Notes: generated by a model not told the origin, from the letters alone. Positions 38,301 through 46,345 are shown, counted from the first letter of the stretch. The stretch: 64,000 nucleotides of DNA from Apoda limacodes (GCA_946406115.1 OX291543.1:26438815-26502814), one strand, 5' to 3'. Program-made: numbers and translations.

Positions 38301-41300
38301 TGGACCTGAGAATGCTCTTCAACATAGAGTAAATTGCCCGTAGGGAAGACAGTTTGTATTTTTCGGCAATTTCCCCAAAGTAAGCTAATAGGACATTCAC
38401 TGAAAACGGACTCGTTTTTTTCATGTTTCTCCAGGTAATAAAACTTAAGTAGGTACCTCTAACAGGTTCATATTTATTTCTTGAGCTCCATTAAAAATAT
38501 ATATGGCGTTGTCGCATTTATATTAAACTCATCTGACGATAAAGACATTTTTTATTTCTTTTGTAAGTTGTAAATAAAGAAACTCACCAATATAAAAATG
38601 GTAGAAACAGAAGTGTAGCCATATAGCGATATCTAGAGAATTTATGTATTAAAAAGTTTTGGTTAAAGTTATAACTTCTTGGTCGCTAGTGTCGTTATGA
38701 GTTCACACCAAAATGGCGAATGTTGTTTGATTTTTGATCACTGGGTCGGAAAAATTTGTTGCGCTATAATTGCTCGCTTGGCGCGTAGTTCACATCGAAG
38801 TTTCAATACTGTTTTATCGTACAAATAGAGCGCGCTCGCGTTCAATGACATTATGAAACATATCGCCCGTGGGTTTTATAAACTCCCGCTTTGCCTTGAG
38901 GTAAGAAAATTTAATAAAGAAAAAGCCCATGGGAGTAATTAAGGTCTTAACACCCACTTTACTAGCACGTGATGACACCGTTTACTAGTAAGTGTGATGA
39001 AAAAAACACTTAACATCAAAAAATCAGAGCTACCTGTATCTCAGAAAAAAAAGGTAAAACACATGGATGAGGGTCAAAGAGAATGTACACGGCCATGGGA
39101 CAGGGCAGGGCAGGTGACTTCAATTAAAGCACCCTGGTCAACCAAGCGTGAACCACGCGTGACCGTGATTCAACTATCTAGAACTTCTTACATTATATAA
39201 ACATAATTAGGCGCCTATGTAAAATATGTTAAATAAATGGAGCGTTCATGCATAGATACTTGTTATTTCAGTTAGTAAAATAATACTTGTGTACAAATTG
39301 ACTATTTCTGTGACATGAAATTAGCACTTAAGAATTTCCAATAGTTATGAAATTACAATATCTATGCAGAATTAAAAAAAAAATTAGAGTTAATTACATT
39401 CTAAAGGAATATTAAAATGCCAAAAAAAAACATCTCGTTTAAAAATAAAACGGGATTCAACGCGTTTTGGCAAAATACCCTTTTCCCAACGTAGACACCA
39501 AGGCTGGTGTAACCCAGCCGAAAAGTCGGGAAAAAGGTATTTCGCCAAATAACAACGCGTTTAATCCCGTTTTGTTTATAAATTAGTAATGGAACCCTAA
39601 AATTTAAAAACTTATTAAATCTCGTTGTTAATACTTTTAGGAAATTACAAGTTCGAGTAAATGATTAAACAGTGCAGTTTTAATGTACGCTGATGTAAAT
39701 AAATTACAGAATTTAAACAAAATTGCTTTAAGATCTCCTGGATATTGTTCAATTATTATGGCTTTTAATAGGATCTTCACCCAAAATACAGAGATCTATT
39801 TGAAATCTAATAAAAAAAATTTTTTGATGACATGTACCTACGCATCTAAAATCTTTGATAAACCTTTTAAATTATCTTAGTCTGTAATATATGAGACTCA
39901 CCAGCAGCTGCAAGAACATCTTGAAGTGGCAAATGAGTTCGCGGCCCCAACAGCAACTCCTGTCCATATGGGATCTCACGAGTGATTTTGTACCAAACCT
40001 GGAAATTCACAACACAAAATTAAGGCATTAACTATTGATTTTATTTCCCTAAGGCTGCTTACACTTTTATGATAATATATATTATTAGACTTTGCCAGCG
40101 GCTCCGCCCGCCCTAAATTCGGTTACTTATCGGTATGGAACTCCTTAATTATACTTATGAAGTTGCTAATAGCTATATTTCGTTTAAGGTCGATTATAGT
40201 TATTCCCGCGGTAACATTTAAATTTTTGGGAAGAAAAGTAGCCTATGTCCTATTCCAGAACCTAACCTATATATATCCATCCAGACATACTTTTACATTT
40301 TTAATATTGGTAGGATTTTGTGGCAATAATCAGGGCCAAATCGAACTTTTAAAATATTTACTACAGAGAAATGGTAACCATAATCAGATATTGGTTCAAA
40401 GCACATTTACCTTAAAGGTTTAATTTAAATGTGGCGTCAGTGTTTTCCGTATAAAAGCTTTAATTGTTCCAATTTTTCGTTATTTACATCCGAAGAAAAC
40501 GTTTTTTTTTACTACATTGCTAGTGAAGGTAAACTATATTTAAACACGGTAAATTAGTAGCGTTCTGTGATGTAATAAAATGAAAATATATTTTAAATCT
40601 ATTATAAGTATTTGTTAAAACTATACGAAATCATTACTTCTTCCCCCTAAAATTAAATGTCAAAAACAGTAGACTGGAGCCTTAACAAAGAAAAATGTGT
40701 ATTTAGACATGTATGTATCCTTTTTGTTCAAAGAAGAACTGTATGTTTATACAATGTATGTATGTAATCGGAGTTTTCATTTTTATAAAATCTAATCAAA
40801 ACATAACTCAAAATCATCAAGGTTTTTTATACCAGGAATAAATAAAAAAAATAGGTCAGCCATTTATTTATTTGTATTTATACCTATCATATTTTATAAT
40901 TAAATTTTTATATTAATGCGAGTTAAAAACCGAAAAGGGCAAAATATCAAACAGCTATTAACCTCTGACGGGGTACATACATGAATCTAATCGGAGCATC
41001 TGCGCGCTCCCCTCATTTGACCGGAAACCAGCACAGTTGTTCAGGACAACACCGATTTTCTGCCACCGGAAGTAACTACCAACGCTCTACATTCAAATGT
41101 TATTGGGGTAGTGACACAAGGATGGAATAATGAGGGTTGGTATTTATTCCTTGGTTTGTTCAACATAGCTTTTTACGTTGCGCACTGTAATATTTGCTAG
41201 CATTAAAAAACCGAATTTTATTAGTTACCAATAACTGCAATTTGCACACTATTAATTAGTTTTTGTATGTCTCTGTCCGCCTCTCTGTCTGTATTTTGTT

Positions 41301-44300
41301 TTTTTTCCTACCACTAAGGTGGCAAACAAGCTCACGGTCCGCCTGATGGTAAGCGGTCATCGTGGCCTATGGACGCTTGCAACACCAATATTAAAAACTT
41401 ACATAATATGTTCGCTTATGGCTCAAGATTTACTCTGAACGTAGTTTATTGCAGTTTTTTTTTTATTTTGGTGTAAATCATTATGTTTTAATATAAGTAA
41501 CCTGTCTAAATAAATGTCCTATATTGACGCCCGACTTCGCCCACTTCCCGTCTAGTTATACCTAACAATATTTCAAGTTTGCAGGTGTAGTAGCTGGCTG
41601 ACACTAGTACTTGTAACTAATTCATAAAATAAATAATGACTCGCAAACGACATCATAATAATTTGTACAGAACATAGAGTGATGACGTTGCCACAAGAAG
41701 TGATAGATGCACCATCCGTCAACAGTTTTAAAATAGGCTTGGCAGGTGCATTAAATATAACAATCCTAATAGTGACAGTGAACTATAAAATAAATGGTGA
41801 TTATCATGAAAACTAATAGTAAATTGAACAGATACACATGAACCTAGATATAGGCACATCAGCCTGTGGCTACTCGCCTATTTTTCCATAATAATAATAG
41901 TAATAATGTTTTTTTGACTAAATAAAATCATAAAACACTATCTTTAGGCAGCGGCTCCGCCCGCGCTTAATTTAGTTATCGACATGGGTTTCCAACGGCA
42001 AATTTTGATTTTAGAAAGAAACTTTGTTGCAGCAAGCTATAGTTCAACTACTTGGAATTCGGTTATAGTTATTTCTACGGGAATATTTTATTCAATTCAA
42101 TGTCGCTTATTTATTCCATCACTATTTTCCCGTCACCTACCTCTGTGCCAAATTTTGGCTCAATTGGATGCTCCGGTACGACGTGAAGGAAGGACATGCA
42201 AACATACTTTCGCATTTATAATATTAGTATGGATGAAACTATGTAGGTACTTATTTTTTTGACCTCATAAAATCTCTTAAAATAATTGGGGTTTACTATT
42301 TTATTAATCGAGATATATGTACATTCTGTACCTACCTCAAGAGATCTAAGTGTAAAGGTACCTGCCGTGTTTCTAGAATTATACAATTAAAGTAACTATG
42401 TATTATGACAAACAGATATTGTAGCTAGCTTAATGTCAATTTTACGTAGCTATACATTTATTGTCAACTTTAGAAAAATAATAGGTCTTACCTCTCGAGA
42501 CCTGTTAATGCACTTGCATAGATTAAGCTCCCGAATTCACTATTCTAGTGAACTGGAGTTATATATACTACTTATATTCGAAAATGGTACCTACTTAAAC
42601 GGTTAACAGTTAAACTAAGTTATTTCCTAACATAAGGACAATAATAAATAGTTATTGTGATTACCGTGGGTCAAGTTCAATCCAAATATTTAACCACAAA
42701 TACTTATCTGTATAATTATAGCCGAAATACAATAATAAGATGACACAATAGGTCAAGTACACGAGTAAGTAGATAGAAATAATGCAATCCTTGAGGTATA
42801 TTTTAATTTTTTTACATTTTTTTTACAACTTTTTGTAAAAGTGCAATTTTTCTTATGTATAAGATATAGATTATATTAGTCAGTTTTATTGCATATTTGC
42901 GGCTTGTAAACTTTAGATATAAGGAGAGAATCGGTCATTTTTGACCATAAGCAAAAAATTTATATCTAACGAGGCTTGTGTCCAGCAGTGGACCAATTCA
43001 ATAACCAAAAATTCAAACATTGTTAATTTGAAGTAAACATAAAAACAAATTGTTTTCCAAAACCCATTTTCGATCGGTACCTTTCTATTATCTACATACA
43101 GATTTGCTCGGAACCCTTATTGCGCGAGTCATACTCGCACTTGGCCGGTTTCTTTTATAAGATTGATGCGGGCTGTTCCAATCTGTGAAAACAACTTTAA
43201 ATAAATAAATTGTCGTTTTGTTTTGCGTAGCGAAGTAGGTATCAAACAAACATACAGACAGGCAAAAATATATTTTTTCTGTAAAATTAAAAACGAAACA
43301 TCACTACTGTAAGCTGATGTTTTTCCAAGCTCAAGCTTGTAGTTCAATGCCAAGGGGAACAGGGAGAAAAAGCTATGTGGGTTGCAACGGTGGTAATGCC
43401 TGCGTTAACCAGTGGTAACTGGGACCCGGATAATTTACAAATCAAAGCATTAGCAGAACAAATTCCACGCCCAAATTTAAAATAATTAAAAAATATTGAT
43501 CTTCGTAGTCAATGCAATAAAAATATATGCCCTAATATATAAAATATATAAAATACGGTACAAATTGGTTCGGCAGCAAGTTTAAAAAACTGATAAAAAA
43601 TTCGAAATCAGCACCCTCGAAAACCTTTTACTACCCCTCGATACATGAAATTTATGTTGCGTGCATAAAAAAGTCAGTTTTTTACGGATAAAAAACGAAC
43701 CGCTGGACCGATTTATTTCAGACTCCTTTCAGATCTAAGTCATGACGTGGCGTATCGATTGATATGTCATCAGAGCGATCCGGTCCAGTAGTTATTGAAG
43801 AATCGAAAGCCAAAATATGTCTACATACATACATACATACGTACACACACACACACACACACAGACATCACTCTAAAAATGATTGCAAATGATTCTCAGA
43901 GTCTTAAAACGTAAAGAAAACACAAAATTTTCGATTTCTCAACAATAATAACTTCTCAAGAGAAGTTTATAAAATTTAAATTAATATGTCAGCTTTTGGA
44001 TATAGTTGATGTGCTGTGTGAAAGCTTACTGAGATTGTTTTCTCAAGTACTTACGCTGTACTCGTACAAAAGACAATTGGACGCAAATACGGAATTATAA
44101 AACGGACGTGACGAATTTATAAGGGTTCCGTCGTTTTTTCCATTTGGCTACGAAACCCTACAAATAATATCAAAAACCAATTAAAATTTGAAATATTTTT
44201 AAAAAAAGATTAGGTAGGCCTTTAAGAATATTTAATAGGAGGCACCTACTTATAAATCCTACGTACTTGAGACTGTTTTCAATAAGCTTAGTTTTGAAAA

Positions 44301-44669
44301 AAACCTAAATTAAATATTGGATTTAGACTAAGGTTTCTGAAAAGCAACCCTCATATACAAAGAGAGCTACCCCTTAAAAATGTTTGTAACCTAAGTACAT
44401 TTATTTATTGTGAGGCTGTTTTAAATAGAATTGATGGAAAGATGGCATAGCTAAGTAAATTATTAGTCTGTGACATATTAAGGGTTCTGTTTTATCCCTT
44501 TGGCTACGGAATCCTAAAAACGGAATGCGACCGCACTTACTTGACCAGCGAGCAGCAGGTGTTGAACGTTGACGTCGTGGGGATAATTGCTAGAGCGGAC
44601 CAATTTCATCCAGTTGGATTGCTCCGCTGTGCCGTCCAGCCAGCCGCGAATACCATTTTTGCCCAACAC
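12615..44669 (-). CDS. ham: PRDM3/16-class zinc-finger transcription factor, hamlet orthologue (3' six exons, 5' partial)
   Basis: Nuclear DNA-binding regulator. Drosophila hamlet controls neuronal fate choices, and its vertebrate relatives MECOM (EVI1) and PRDM16 act in chromatin repression and lineage choice. Six minus-strand exons (44541-44669, 39902-39998, 26293-26413, 16336-16492, 15516-15686, 12615-14327) splice with matching phases into 795 codons plus TAG. Numbering from the first visible codon: partial PR domain 1 to about 65; C2H2 fingers at 104-125, 134-155, 163-184, 192-212, 220-240 and a C2HC finger at 249-269; Ser/Asp-rich linker 270-650 with PLDLS at 496-500; three C2H2 fingers at 651-673, 679-702 and 708-730; Pro/His-rich tail to 795. 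The 5' exons (start codon and first half of the PR domain) are not visible. The family assignment is very secure from the near-identical finger sequences; the gene name is by orthology. Confidence 0.95.
14820..15105 (-). mobile_element. RTE-type LINE fragment (C-terminal region of ORF)
   Basis: The minus-strand translation begins [19 protein letters not shown], matching the conserved LKWxWAGHIxRRxDxR segment near the C terminus of the lepidopteran endonuclease-reverse transcriptase RTE family. After that it shifts frame: the WRPR...GRPxxRWxDD region is present but out of register. It is an inactive fossil inside the ham intron, same strand as ham. Confidence 0.75.
15181..15335 (+). repeat. 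'accactaaggtggcaaac' interspersed repeat, copy 1
   Basis: Poly-T then accactaaggtggcaaacaa, followed by a 'gcctatggacgcttgcaacaccaggg' type segment and a 'aataacttctttcttgaagaaccc' type end. Related copies lie at about 4832-4988 (opposite strand) and 41304-41393. This family is common in lepidopteran introns; I see no coding capacity. Confidence 0.75.
15516..15686 (-). CDS. ham: ham exon: fingers 3 (end), 4 and 5 (start)
   Basis: The exon has 57 codons, phase 0 at both ends, a atttcag acceptor and a GTGAGT donor (15515-15510). It reads [20 protein letters not shown], then [19 protein letters not shown], then [10 protein letters not shown]. This block is almost invariant between insects and vertebrates in the EVI1/PRDM16 family and is the strongest single piece of evidence for the identification. 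It continues directly into [15 protein letters not shown] in the last exon. Local GC content is clearly higher than in the flanking introns. Confidence 0.97.
15687..16335 (-). other. ham intron within finger 3
   Basis: Intron with a GTGTGA donor and a ATTTCAG acceptor. It is AT-rich and contains no clear repeat or exon. It splits finger 3 just after the second cysteine plus PK, so both flanking exons are needed for a working finger. Confidence 0.9.
16336..16492 (-). CDS. ham: ham exon: fingers 1 (end), 2 and 3 (start)
   Basis: The exon has 157 bases, with a atttcag acceptor and a GTGTGA donor (16335-16330), which is a weaker donor than in the neighbouring exons. It encodes LDRHEVQVH (end of finger 1), a complete finger with C134, C137, H150 and H155 ([17 protein letters not shown]), then YPCENCPK, which begins finger 3. 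The next exon begins [11 protein letters not shown], so the joined [17 protein letters not shown] is nearly identical to finger 4 of vertebrate MECOM/PRDM16. Finger 2 has an unusual middle ([11 protein letters not shown]) and is the most divergent of the cluster. Confidence 0.95.
17414..17655 (+). mobile_element. Lep1-like Helitron element
   Basis: It starts TCcatataataaatattata, has the aagtaactctatctgtcttt and ctcacgcttaaaccgc blocks, and ends with a gggcgagtgaaaccgctggc hairpin region and a decayed CTAG (cttg). Confidence 0.7.
18640..18790 (+). repeat. 'tatccccaga-gggg' dispersed repeat, copy 1
   Basis: It shares the order tatccccagatgggg, ccagcagcta, gggacagctt, caccaactactttgg with a second copy at 60637-60745. 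No coding capacity; family unknown to me. Confidence 0.55.
22079..22583 (+). mobile_element. Lep1-like Helitron element with internal duplication
   Basis: It begins TCtatactaatattataaga and ends cgctggcagaagCTAG before T. It is twice the usual length because a block starting ctaaacggct...accgattgggt occurs at 22281 and again at 22396 (spacing about 115 bases). Confidence 0.75.
22651..22976 (+). mobile_element. Lep1-like Helitron element
   Basis: It begins ccctactaatattataaatg and ends gcgggcgatgccgctggc then aaagtCTAG. The body has the gacggatcgggataaaactt block typical of one subfamily. It contains a 62-65 codon open frame that is repeat-derived, not a gene. Confidence 0.75.
25155..25391 (-). 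other. GC-rich open frame of unknown origin
   Basis: Minus-strand frame of 78 codons whose middle (about 25196-25278) is much more GC-rich than its surroundings and reads [19 protein letters not shown] then [10 protein letters not shown]. It lies in the intron between the 26.3 and 16.5 kb ham exons, which already join in phase. It could be a repeat fragment, an alternative exon (acceptor gctag near 25283, weak GTACGA donor near 25195) or a chance frame. I do not recognise the protein. Confidence 0.3.
25880..26265 (+). mobile_element. RTE-type LINE fragment (ORF 3' part, degraded)
   Basis: The plus-strand reading gives [16 protein letters not shown] followed, after frame changes, by a [23 protein letters not shown] block and then [12 protein letters not shown]. 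These are the RTE endonuclease-reverse transcriptase blocks just before the LKWxWxGH segment. Stops and shifts show it is dead. It sits opposite to ham, about 30 bases below the 26.3 kb exon. Confidence 0.75.
26293..26413 (-). CDS. ham: ham exon: acidic linker and first half of finger 1
   Basis: The exon has 121 bases, with an attacag acceptor and a GTAAGT donor (26292-26287). It encodes a Ser-rich then acidic stretch ([16 protein letters not shown]) followed by [12 protein letters not shown] and two bases of an alanine codon. The zinc finger is only completed by the next exon (16336-16492), which supplies LDRHEVQVH. Together these give C-x2-C-x12-H-x4-H. A dispersed repeat (26457-26803) begins only about 44 bp upstream of the acceptor. 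Phases on both sides fit without adjustment, so a coding exon between 26.3 and 16.5 kb is not required. Confidence 0.93.
26457..26803 (-). repeat. Unclassified dispersed element, copy 1
   Basis: One end is aaaacgggttgcactccggg then agtgcc; the other is cgctcaagaagttttcactt after tacccatcacaaaaaagtgc. The same ends in inverted order bound 34486-34753, so both are copies of one non-autonomous family. It lies immediately upstream of the ham exon at 26293-26413. Confidence 0.75.
27730..28268 (+). mobile_element. Jockey-type LINE, 3' end of reverse transcriptase ORF
   Basis: The plus-strand reading gives [55 protein letters not shown], then after a stop a [20 protein letters not shown] block and ending [20 protein letters not shown]. 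This order is that of the C-terminal RT region of Jockey-like LINEs, with at least one stop. It is followed directly by a minisatellite-like tail. Confidence 0.85.
28270..28420 (+). repeat. 19-bp minisatellite at LINE 3' end
   Basis: About seven imperfect units of gtaatgtaatatttgaaat type directly after the Jockey fragment. It may be the tandem 3' terminus of that LINE, or an expansion of it. Confidence 0.8.
28421..31684. other. Intronic DNA without recognised genes
   Basis: AT-rich with a GC-rich spot at about 31110-31215 that includes a gacgtcac (CRE-like) octamer and a ggcggcgcgcgcgc run. No open frame here resembles a known domain. Confidence 0.5.
31685..31966 (-). other. GC-rich segment open on both strands, unknown
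   Basis: A 93-codon minus frame ([39 protein letters not shown]) overlaps a 71-codon plus frame in a block much richer in GC than its flanks. It lies inside a ham intron but shows no convincing splice sites. A transposon-derived fragment is most likely; the family is not recognised. Confidence 0.3.
32148..32424 (-). mobile_element. Lep1-like Helitron element, interrupted
   Basis: On the minus strand it starts TCcatactaatattataaat, with agtaactctgtctgtctgtc and tcttcaggcttaaaccactg blocks, and runs to accgaatttag. The interior (about 32195-32260) holds an unrelated AT-rich insert starting tgtgtgtaatgtcc, like a LINE tail. The CTAG end is lost. Confidence 0.7.
32500..32605 (+). repeat. Half copy of palindromic MITE-like element
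   Basis: It matches one arm of the 36280-36512 element: gactacctgactagcgccgc, then ttcctctttatacaaaacac. Only a single arm is present, so it is a truncated copy. Confidence 0.7.
34486..34753 (+). repeat. Unclassified dispersed element, copy 2
   Basis: It runs from gtttttttgaagtgaaaact through gttgtgcacttttttgtgat and gggtaaaaaa to cggcactcccggagtgtaac then ccgttttttt. It is in the opposite orientation to 26457-26803 and shorter, with internal deletion. Confidence 0.75.
34752..34829 (+). repeat. 39-bp tandem duplication
   Basis: Two copies of a unit starting ttaacaacg and containing ctattgtcaagtagcttt (or tttattgtcaagtagctt), beginning at 34752 and 34791. It abuts the dispersed element at 34486-34753. 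Confidence 0.8.
36280..36512. mobile_element. Palindromic MITE-like element with ~95-bp inverted repeats
   Basis: The left arm GCAGTAACTACCTAACTAGC then gccgccaaaa...ctctttgtacaaaacacatt pairs with the right arm aatgtgttttgtgcagagag...ttttgacggcgc and terminal GTAACTGC. The centre is a short AT-rich spacer. There is no coding capacity. A half copy lies at 32500-32605. Confidence 0.8.
37970..38935 (-). mobile_element. Candidate non-autonomous recombinase-derived element
   Basis: Surrounds the recombinase ORF remnant. The low-coordinate side has an inverted pair cattgtgtattaagggcggt and cgtattacacacaatg (37976-38070). The high-coordinate side has a hairpin between cccgtgggttttat (38868) and agcccatggg (about 38924-38933). 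A piece like the low side (acattgtatattaaggatgg) occurs again at about 17000. Element boundaries are tentative. Confidence 0.4.
38144..38548 (-). pseudogene. Tyrosine-recombinase-like ORF remnant
   Basis: From an ATG at 38546-38548 the minus strand reads [16 protein letters not shown], then (after a stop) [40 protein letters not shown] and [20 protein letters not shown]. After another stop and a shift it reads [16 protein letters not shown]. This pattern (VLLAYFxExAxKYKxSSLxxxYSML, then an EHVEKFxxEAPDD-like block) resembles the N-terminal core-binding part of phage-integrase-type recombinases found in invertebrate Crypton-like elements. The catalytic R...HxxR...Y part is absent. Assignment is from memory of the family pattern. 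Confidence 0.5.
39440..39588. mobile_element. Hairpin (foldback) element
   Basis: A near-perfect palindrome of about 150 bases: aaaacgggattcaacgcgtt ... ggcaaaatacccttttccc pairs with gggaaaaaggtatttcgcc ... aacgcgtttaatcccgtttt. The small loop contains ggctggtgtaacccagcc, itself palindromic. It sits 310 bases downstream (in ham sense) of the PR-domain exon. Confidence 0.8.
39902..39998 (-). CDS. ham: ham exon: end of PR domain
   Basis: The exon has 97 bases: a phase-0 start after a ttccag acceptor, and a one-base overhang (G) before a GTGAGT donor at 39901-39896. It encodes [19 protein letters not shown], which matches the last strand of PR/SET-like domains (consensus xxYxxxxxIxxGxELL), followed by a short linker ending in LAAA. 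The single G pairs with GT at the start of the 26.3 kb exon to make a glycine codon. Many PRDM proteins have LLVWYG here; this protein has LLLGP instead. An intron of about 13.5 kb separates it from the next exon. Confidence 0.93.
40085..40315 (-). mobile_element. Lep1-like Helitron element
   Basis: The minus-strand 5' end has tcctaccaatattaaaaat; the 3' end has gggcggagccgctggcaaag then a decayed CTAG (gtct aa). The plus-strand 88-codon open frame here is a by-product of the repeat. Confidence 0.7.
41304..41393 (+). repeat. 'accactaaggtggcaaac' interspersed repeat, copy 3
   Basis: Poly-T, then ccactaaggtggcaaacaag, gtccgcctgatggtaagcgg and gcctatggacgcttgcaaca. It is truncated after 'caccaatat' compared with the copy at 15181-15335. 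Confidence 0.75.
41670..41770 (+). mobile_element. Jockey/I-type LINE ORF C-terminal fossil
   Basis: The plus-strand reading [18 protein letters not shown] matches the 'WNxLPxEVVxAxSVNSFKxRLD' block at the C terminus of several non-LTR retrotransposon ORFs. Only this block survives. Confidence 0.6.
41945..42233 (-). mobile_element. Lep1-like Helitron element
   Basis: The minus-strand 5' end is TCcatactaatattataaat then gcgaaagtatgtttgcatgt; the 3' end is gcgcgggcggagccgctgcc with CTAG lost. The plus-strand 92-codon frame across it is repeat-derived. Confidence 0.75.
43115..43160 (+). repeat. 'cgcacttggccggttttt' interspersed repeat fragment
   Basis: It reads ggaacccttattgcgcgagt then catactcgcacttggccgg and ttt, the conserved end of the family also seen at 50785-51205 and 61820-62035. 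Confidence 0.7.
43828..43865 (+). repeat. (CATA)n(CA)n microsatellite
   Basis: Four to five CATA units, then GTA and about nine CA units. It is a simple compound microsatellite next to a diverged interspersed repeat (about 43675-43825). Confidence 0.9.
44085..44170 (+). repeat. 'gggttccgt...ttggctacgaaacccta' repeat, copy 1
   Basis: cggaattataaaacggacgt, then gacgaatttataagggttcc and catttggctacgaaacccta. Related copies are at 45600-45720, 56735-56910 and 58300-58385. It seems to be part of the same broad family as the 'cgcacttggccgg' repeats. Confidence 0.65.
44541..44669 (-). CDS. ham: ham exon: middle of PR domain
   Basis: The exon has 43 codons, phase 0 at both ends. A tttcag acceptor lies just above 44669 and a GTAAGT donor at 44540-44535. 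It reads [10 protein letters not shown], then the hallmark SNWMKLV of PR domains, then [10 protein letters not shown]. The NWM(K/R)xV core is shared by PRDM family members. It joins in frame to [16 protein letters not shown] in the next exon, completing the C-terminal half of the fold. The preceding PR segment (the usual FGPY-type motif) must lie in an upstream exon that I could not find before 64000. PR domains of PRDM3/16 are reported to have H3K9 methyltransferase activity; nothing here tests whether this copy is catalytic. Confidence 0.95.
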
Positions 44670-45599
44670 CTGAAAATTTACAAAAATGTTGCAATACATT
44701 TAGAAATTGTTAAAATTTGCCATCTAGCGGTAGTGACTCGAAGCTGTAGAAATGCATTCTCGCTTTGCAACGTACGGTACCGAACCTTAAAGAAAAGTTT
44801 TCAAAATCTTAACAATTGAGCGTCATCAATGGTTTTGTTATGTATTTGAATATATAAAAAAAAATAAGTTATTTTAAATAAATTTATCTAAATTCTAATT
44901 CTAGTGCAATTTAGATGCCAAAGGAATCAGTGACAGAGGAAAATATAGCTATGTAGCGACATCTGTTACACAGTAATGTTAAACTGGACATCGTGGCTTC
45001 ATAATAGATGACGCTCTTAATCTCTGTCAAGATAGGGTTTCGTCGCAATTTAATCATAGCTATTTGTCATTCTCCCCCATGATAATTTAATTTTCAAAGG
45101 AGGTGTGATATTAATAGCATTTTTCAACAAGATAGTAATTTACATGACTGATTCCTTGACCACTATACTGGCGGCGTGTTACTCCTACTTCAATATTGCG
45201 AGTGAACCTATTTAACTATTCAGCCATTTTAGAAACCTATACCTACCAGCTTATTGGATAGATATAGTTACTGAAGAACTGGTCAAGTGCGTCTTGTACA
45301 CGTTCACTATTATTTTTTGTTGAAAATATTTACAAATAGCTATTTATCGTAATTATTTAAAGATTTTTCAAACATGTGGTTTAAAAATTAGAGGGGGGAC
45401 ACAAAATTTTCAACTTTGGAAGCCAATTACTCGAAAACCTCAAAAATTCATTATTAGGTATACACGATGCGCTGCGGGAAAGTTTTTTTTCTTACTTTGT
45501 TTCAAAGTATGGAGGGCTACCCCTAAATATTTTTCTTAATTTTTATAACAAATCTGTCTTTGGCGCGACGGTTCACAAAAAATACTTTTATGAAAGATT

Positions 45600-45720
45600 A
45601 CATTAGAATCGAACGCAAAGACGGCGGAATTATAAAGATGTGATATACGGAAGGACGCACATGACGAATTTATAACGATTTCGACATTTTTGCCATTTGG
45701 CTACGAAACCCTAAAAACCA
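45600..45720 (+). repeat. 'gggttccgt...ttggctacgaaacccta' repeat, copy 2
   Basis: It shares ggcggaattataaagatgtg, acatgacgaatttataacg and catttggctacgaaacccta with copy 1. It is immediately followed by a Helitron-like element. Confidence 0.65.
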
Positions 45721-45727
45721 ATTGAAA

Positions 45728-45972
45728 TCCATATTAATATTATAAATACGAAAGTGACTCTGTCTGTCTGTTACCTCTTTACGCTTACACCGCTCTACCG
45801 ATTGAGATAAATTTAGATTTTGGAGTTTAGAGATAGTTTGAGTCCCGGGCAAGAACCTAGGCAACTTAAAAACGTCAGATGTTGGTTTTTTTATTTATAA
45901 TTGAGGAGTTCCTGTTGAAATTGAACACCGATAACCGAATTTAGAGCAGGTTAAACCCCGAGCAAAAACTAG
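45728..45972 (+). mobile_element. Lep1-like Helitron element
   Basis: It begins A|TCcatattaatattata with cgaaagtgactctgtctgtc and tacctctttacgcttacacc; it ends gagcaaaaaCTAG. The minus-strand 64-codon frame over it is repeat-derived. Confidence 0.8.
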
Positions 45973-46055
45973 GCTTTAATATTTTTTGAAAAAAATAAGA
46001 GAGGCCCTTTCAGAATATTCAATAGGAGGCACCTACTTATAAATACTACTAATCC

Positions 46056-46345
46056 GTATCTCATACAATATTATAAATGGTAAAGTGAGTTTGTCCGTTT
46101 GTTTGCTCTTCCTTCATGTCGCATTTAGCGAAAAGGAGCATCTAATTCAGCTGAAAGTTGAAACAGATATAGTTGAACAGACGGAAAAGCACATAGACTT
46201 TTTATCCTGGAAACTTCAAAAGTTTTTGCAGGTATAACTATTACCGAATTCCCATAGGTGCAGCTATACTAACTAAAGCAAACTGCCTTACATGATCGAG
46301 AAATTGTTGTAAGAATCCACGCCGATATACGAATTTAATGTTATT
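46056..46345 (+). mobile_element. Lep1-like Helitron element, truncated
   Basis: It begins tctcatacaatattataaat and has an aaaagcacatagactttttatcc-like block, then cacgccgatatacgaattta. The CTAG end is missing. Confidence 0.55.

Larger units (their letters stand above)
26414..39901 (-). other. Largest ham intron (13.5 kb)
   Basis: Separates the end of the PR domain from the acidic linker. It carries LINE, Helitron, MITE and tyrosine-recombinase fossils listed separately. Repeat-poor GC-richer islands occur near 27390-27535, 31110-31215, 33290-33420 and 33950-34130. Remaining stretches show nothing recognisable. Confidence 0.85.
39999..44540 (-). other. ham intron within PR domain (4.5 kb)
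   Basis: Intron with a GTAAGT donor and a TTCCAG acceptor, both phase 0. It contains two Helitron-like elements, a Jockey-type fossil, one 'accactaaggtgg' repeat, a CA/CATA microsatellite and fragments of the 'gggttccgt' family. The rest is AT-rich without signals. Confidence 0.85.

Noticed and set aside
41984..42262. 92-codon plus-strand frame
   Set aside because: Entirely within a Lep1-like Helitron copy.
43828..43865. CRISPR-like or regulatory repeat
   Set aside because: Simple CATA/CA microsatellite; no spacers and eukaryotic context.
45670..45864. 64-codon minus-strand frame as a candidate ham exon
   Set aside because: It overlaps a Helitron-like element and a 'gggttccgt' repeat; the sequence is repeat-derived.
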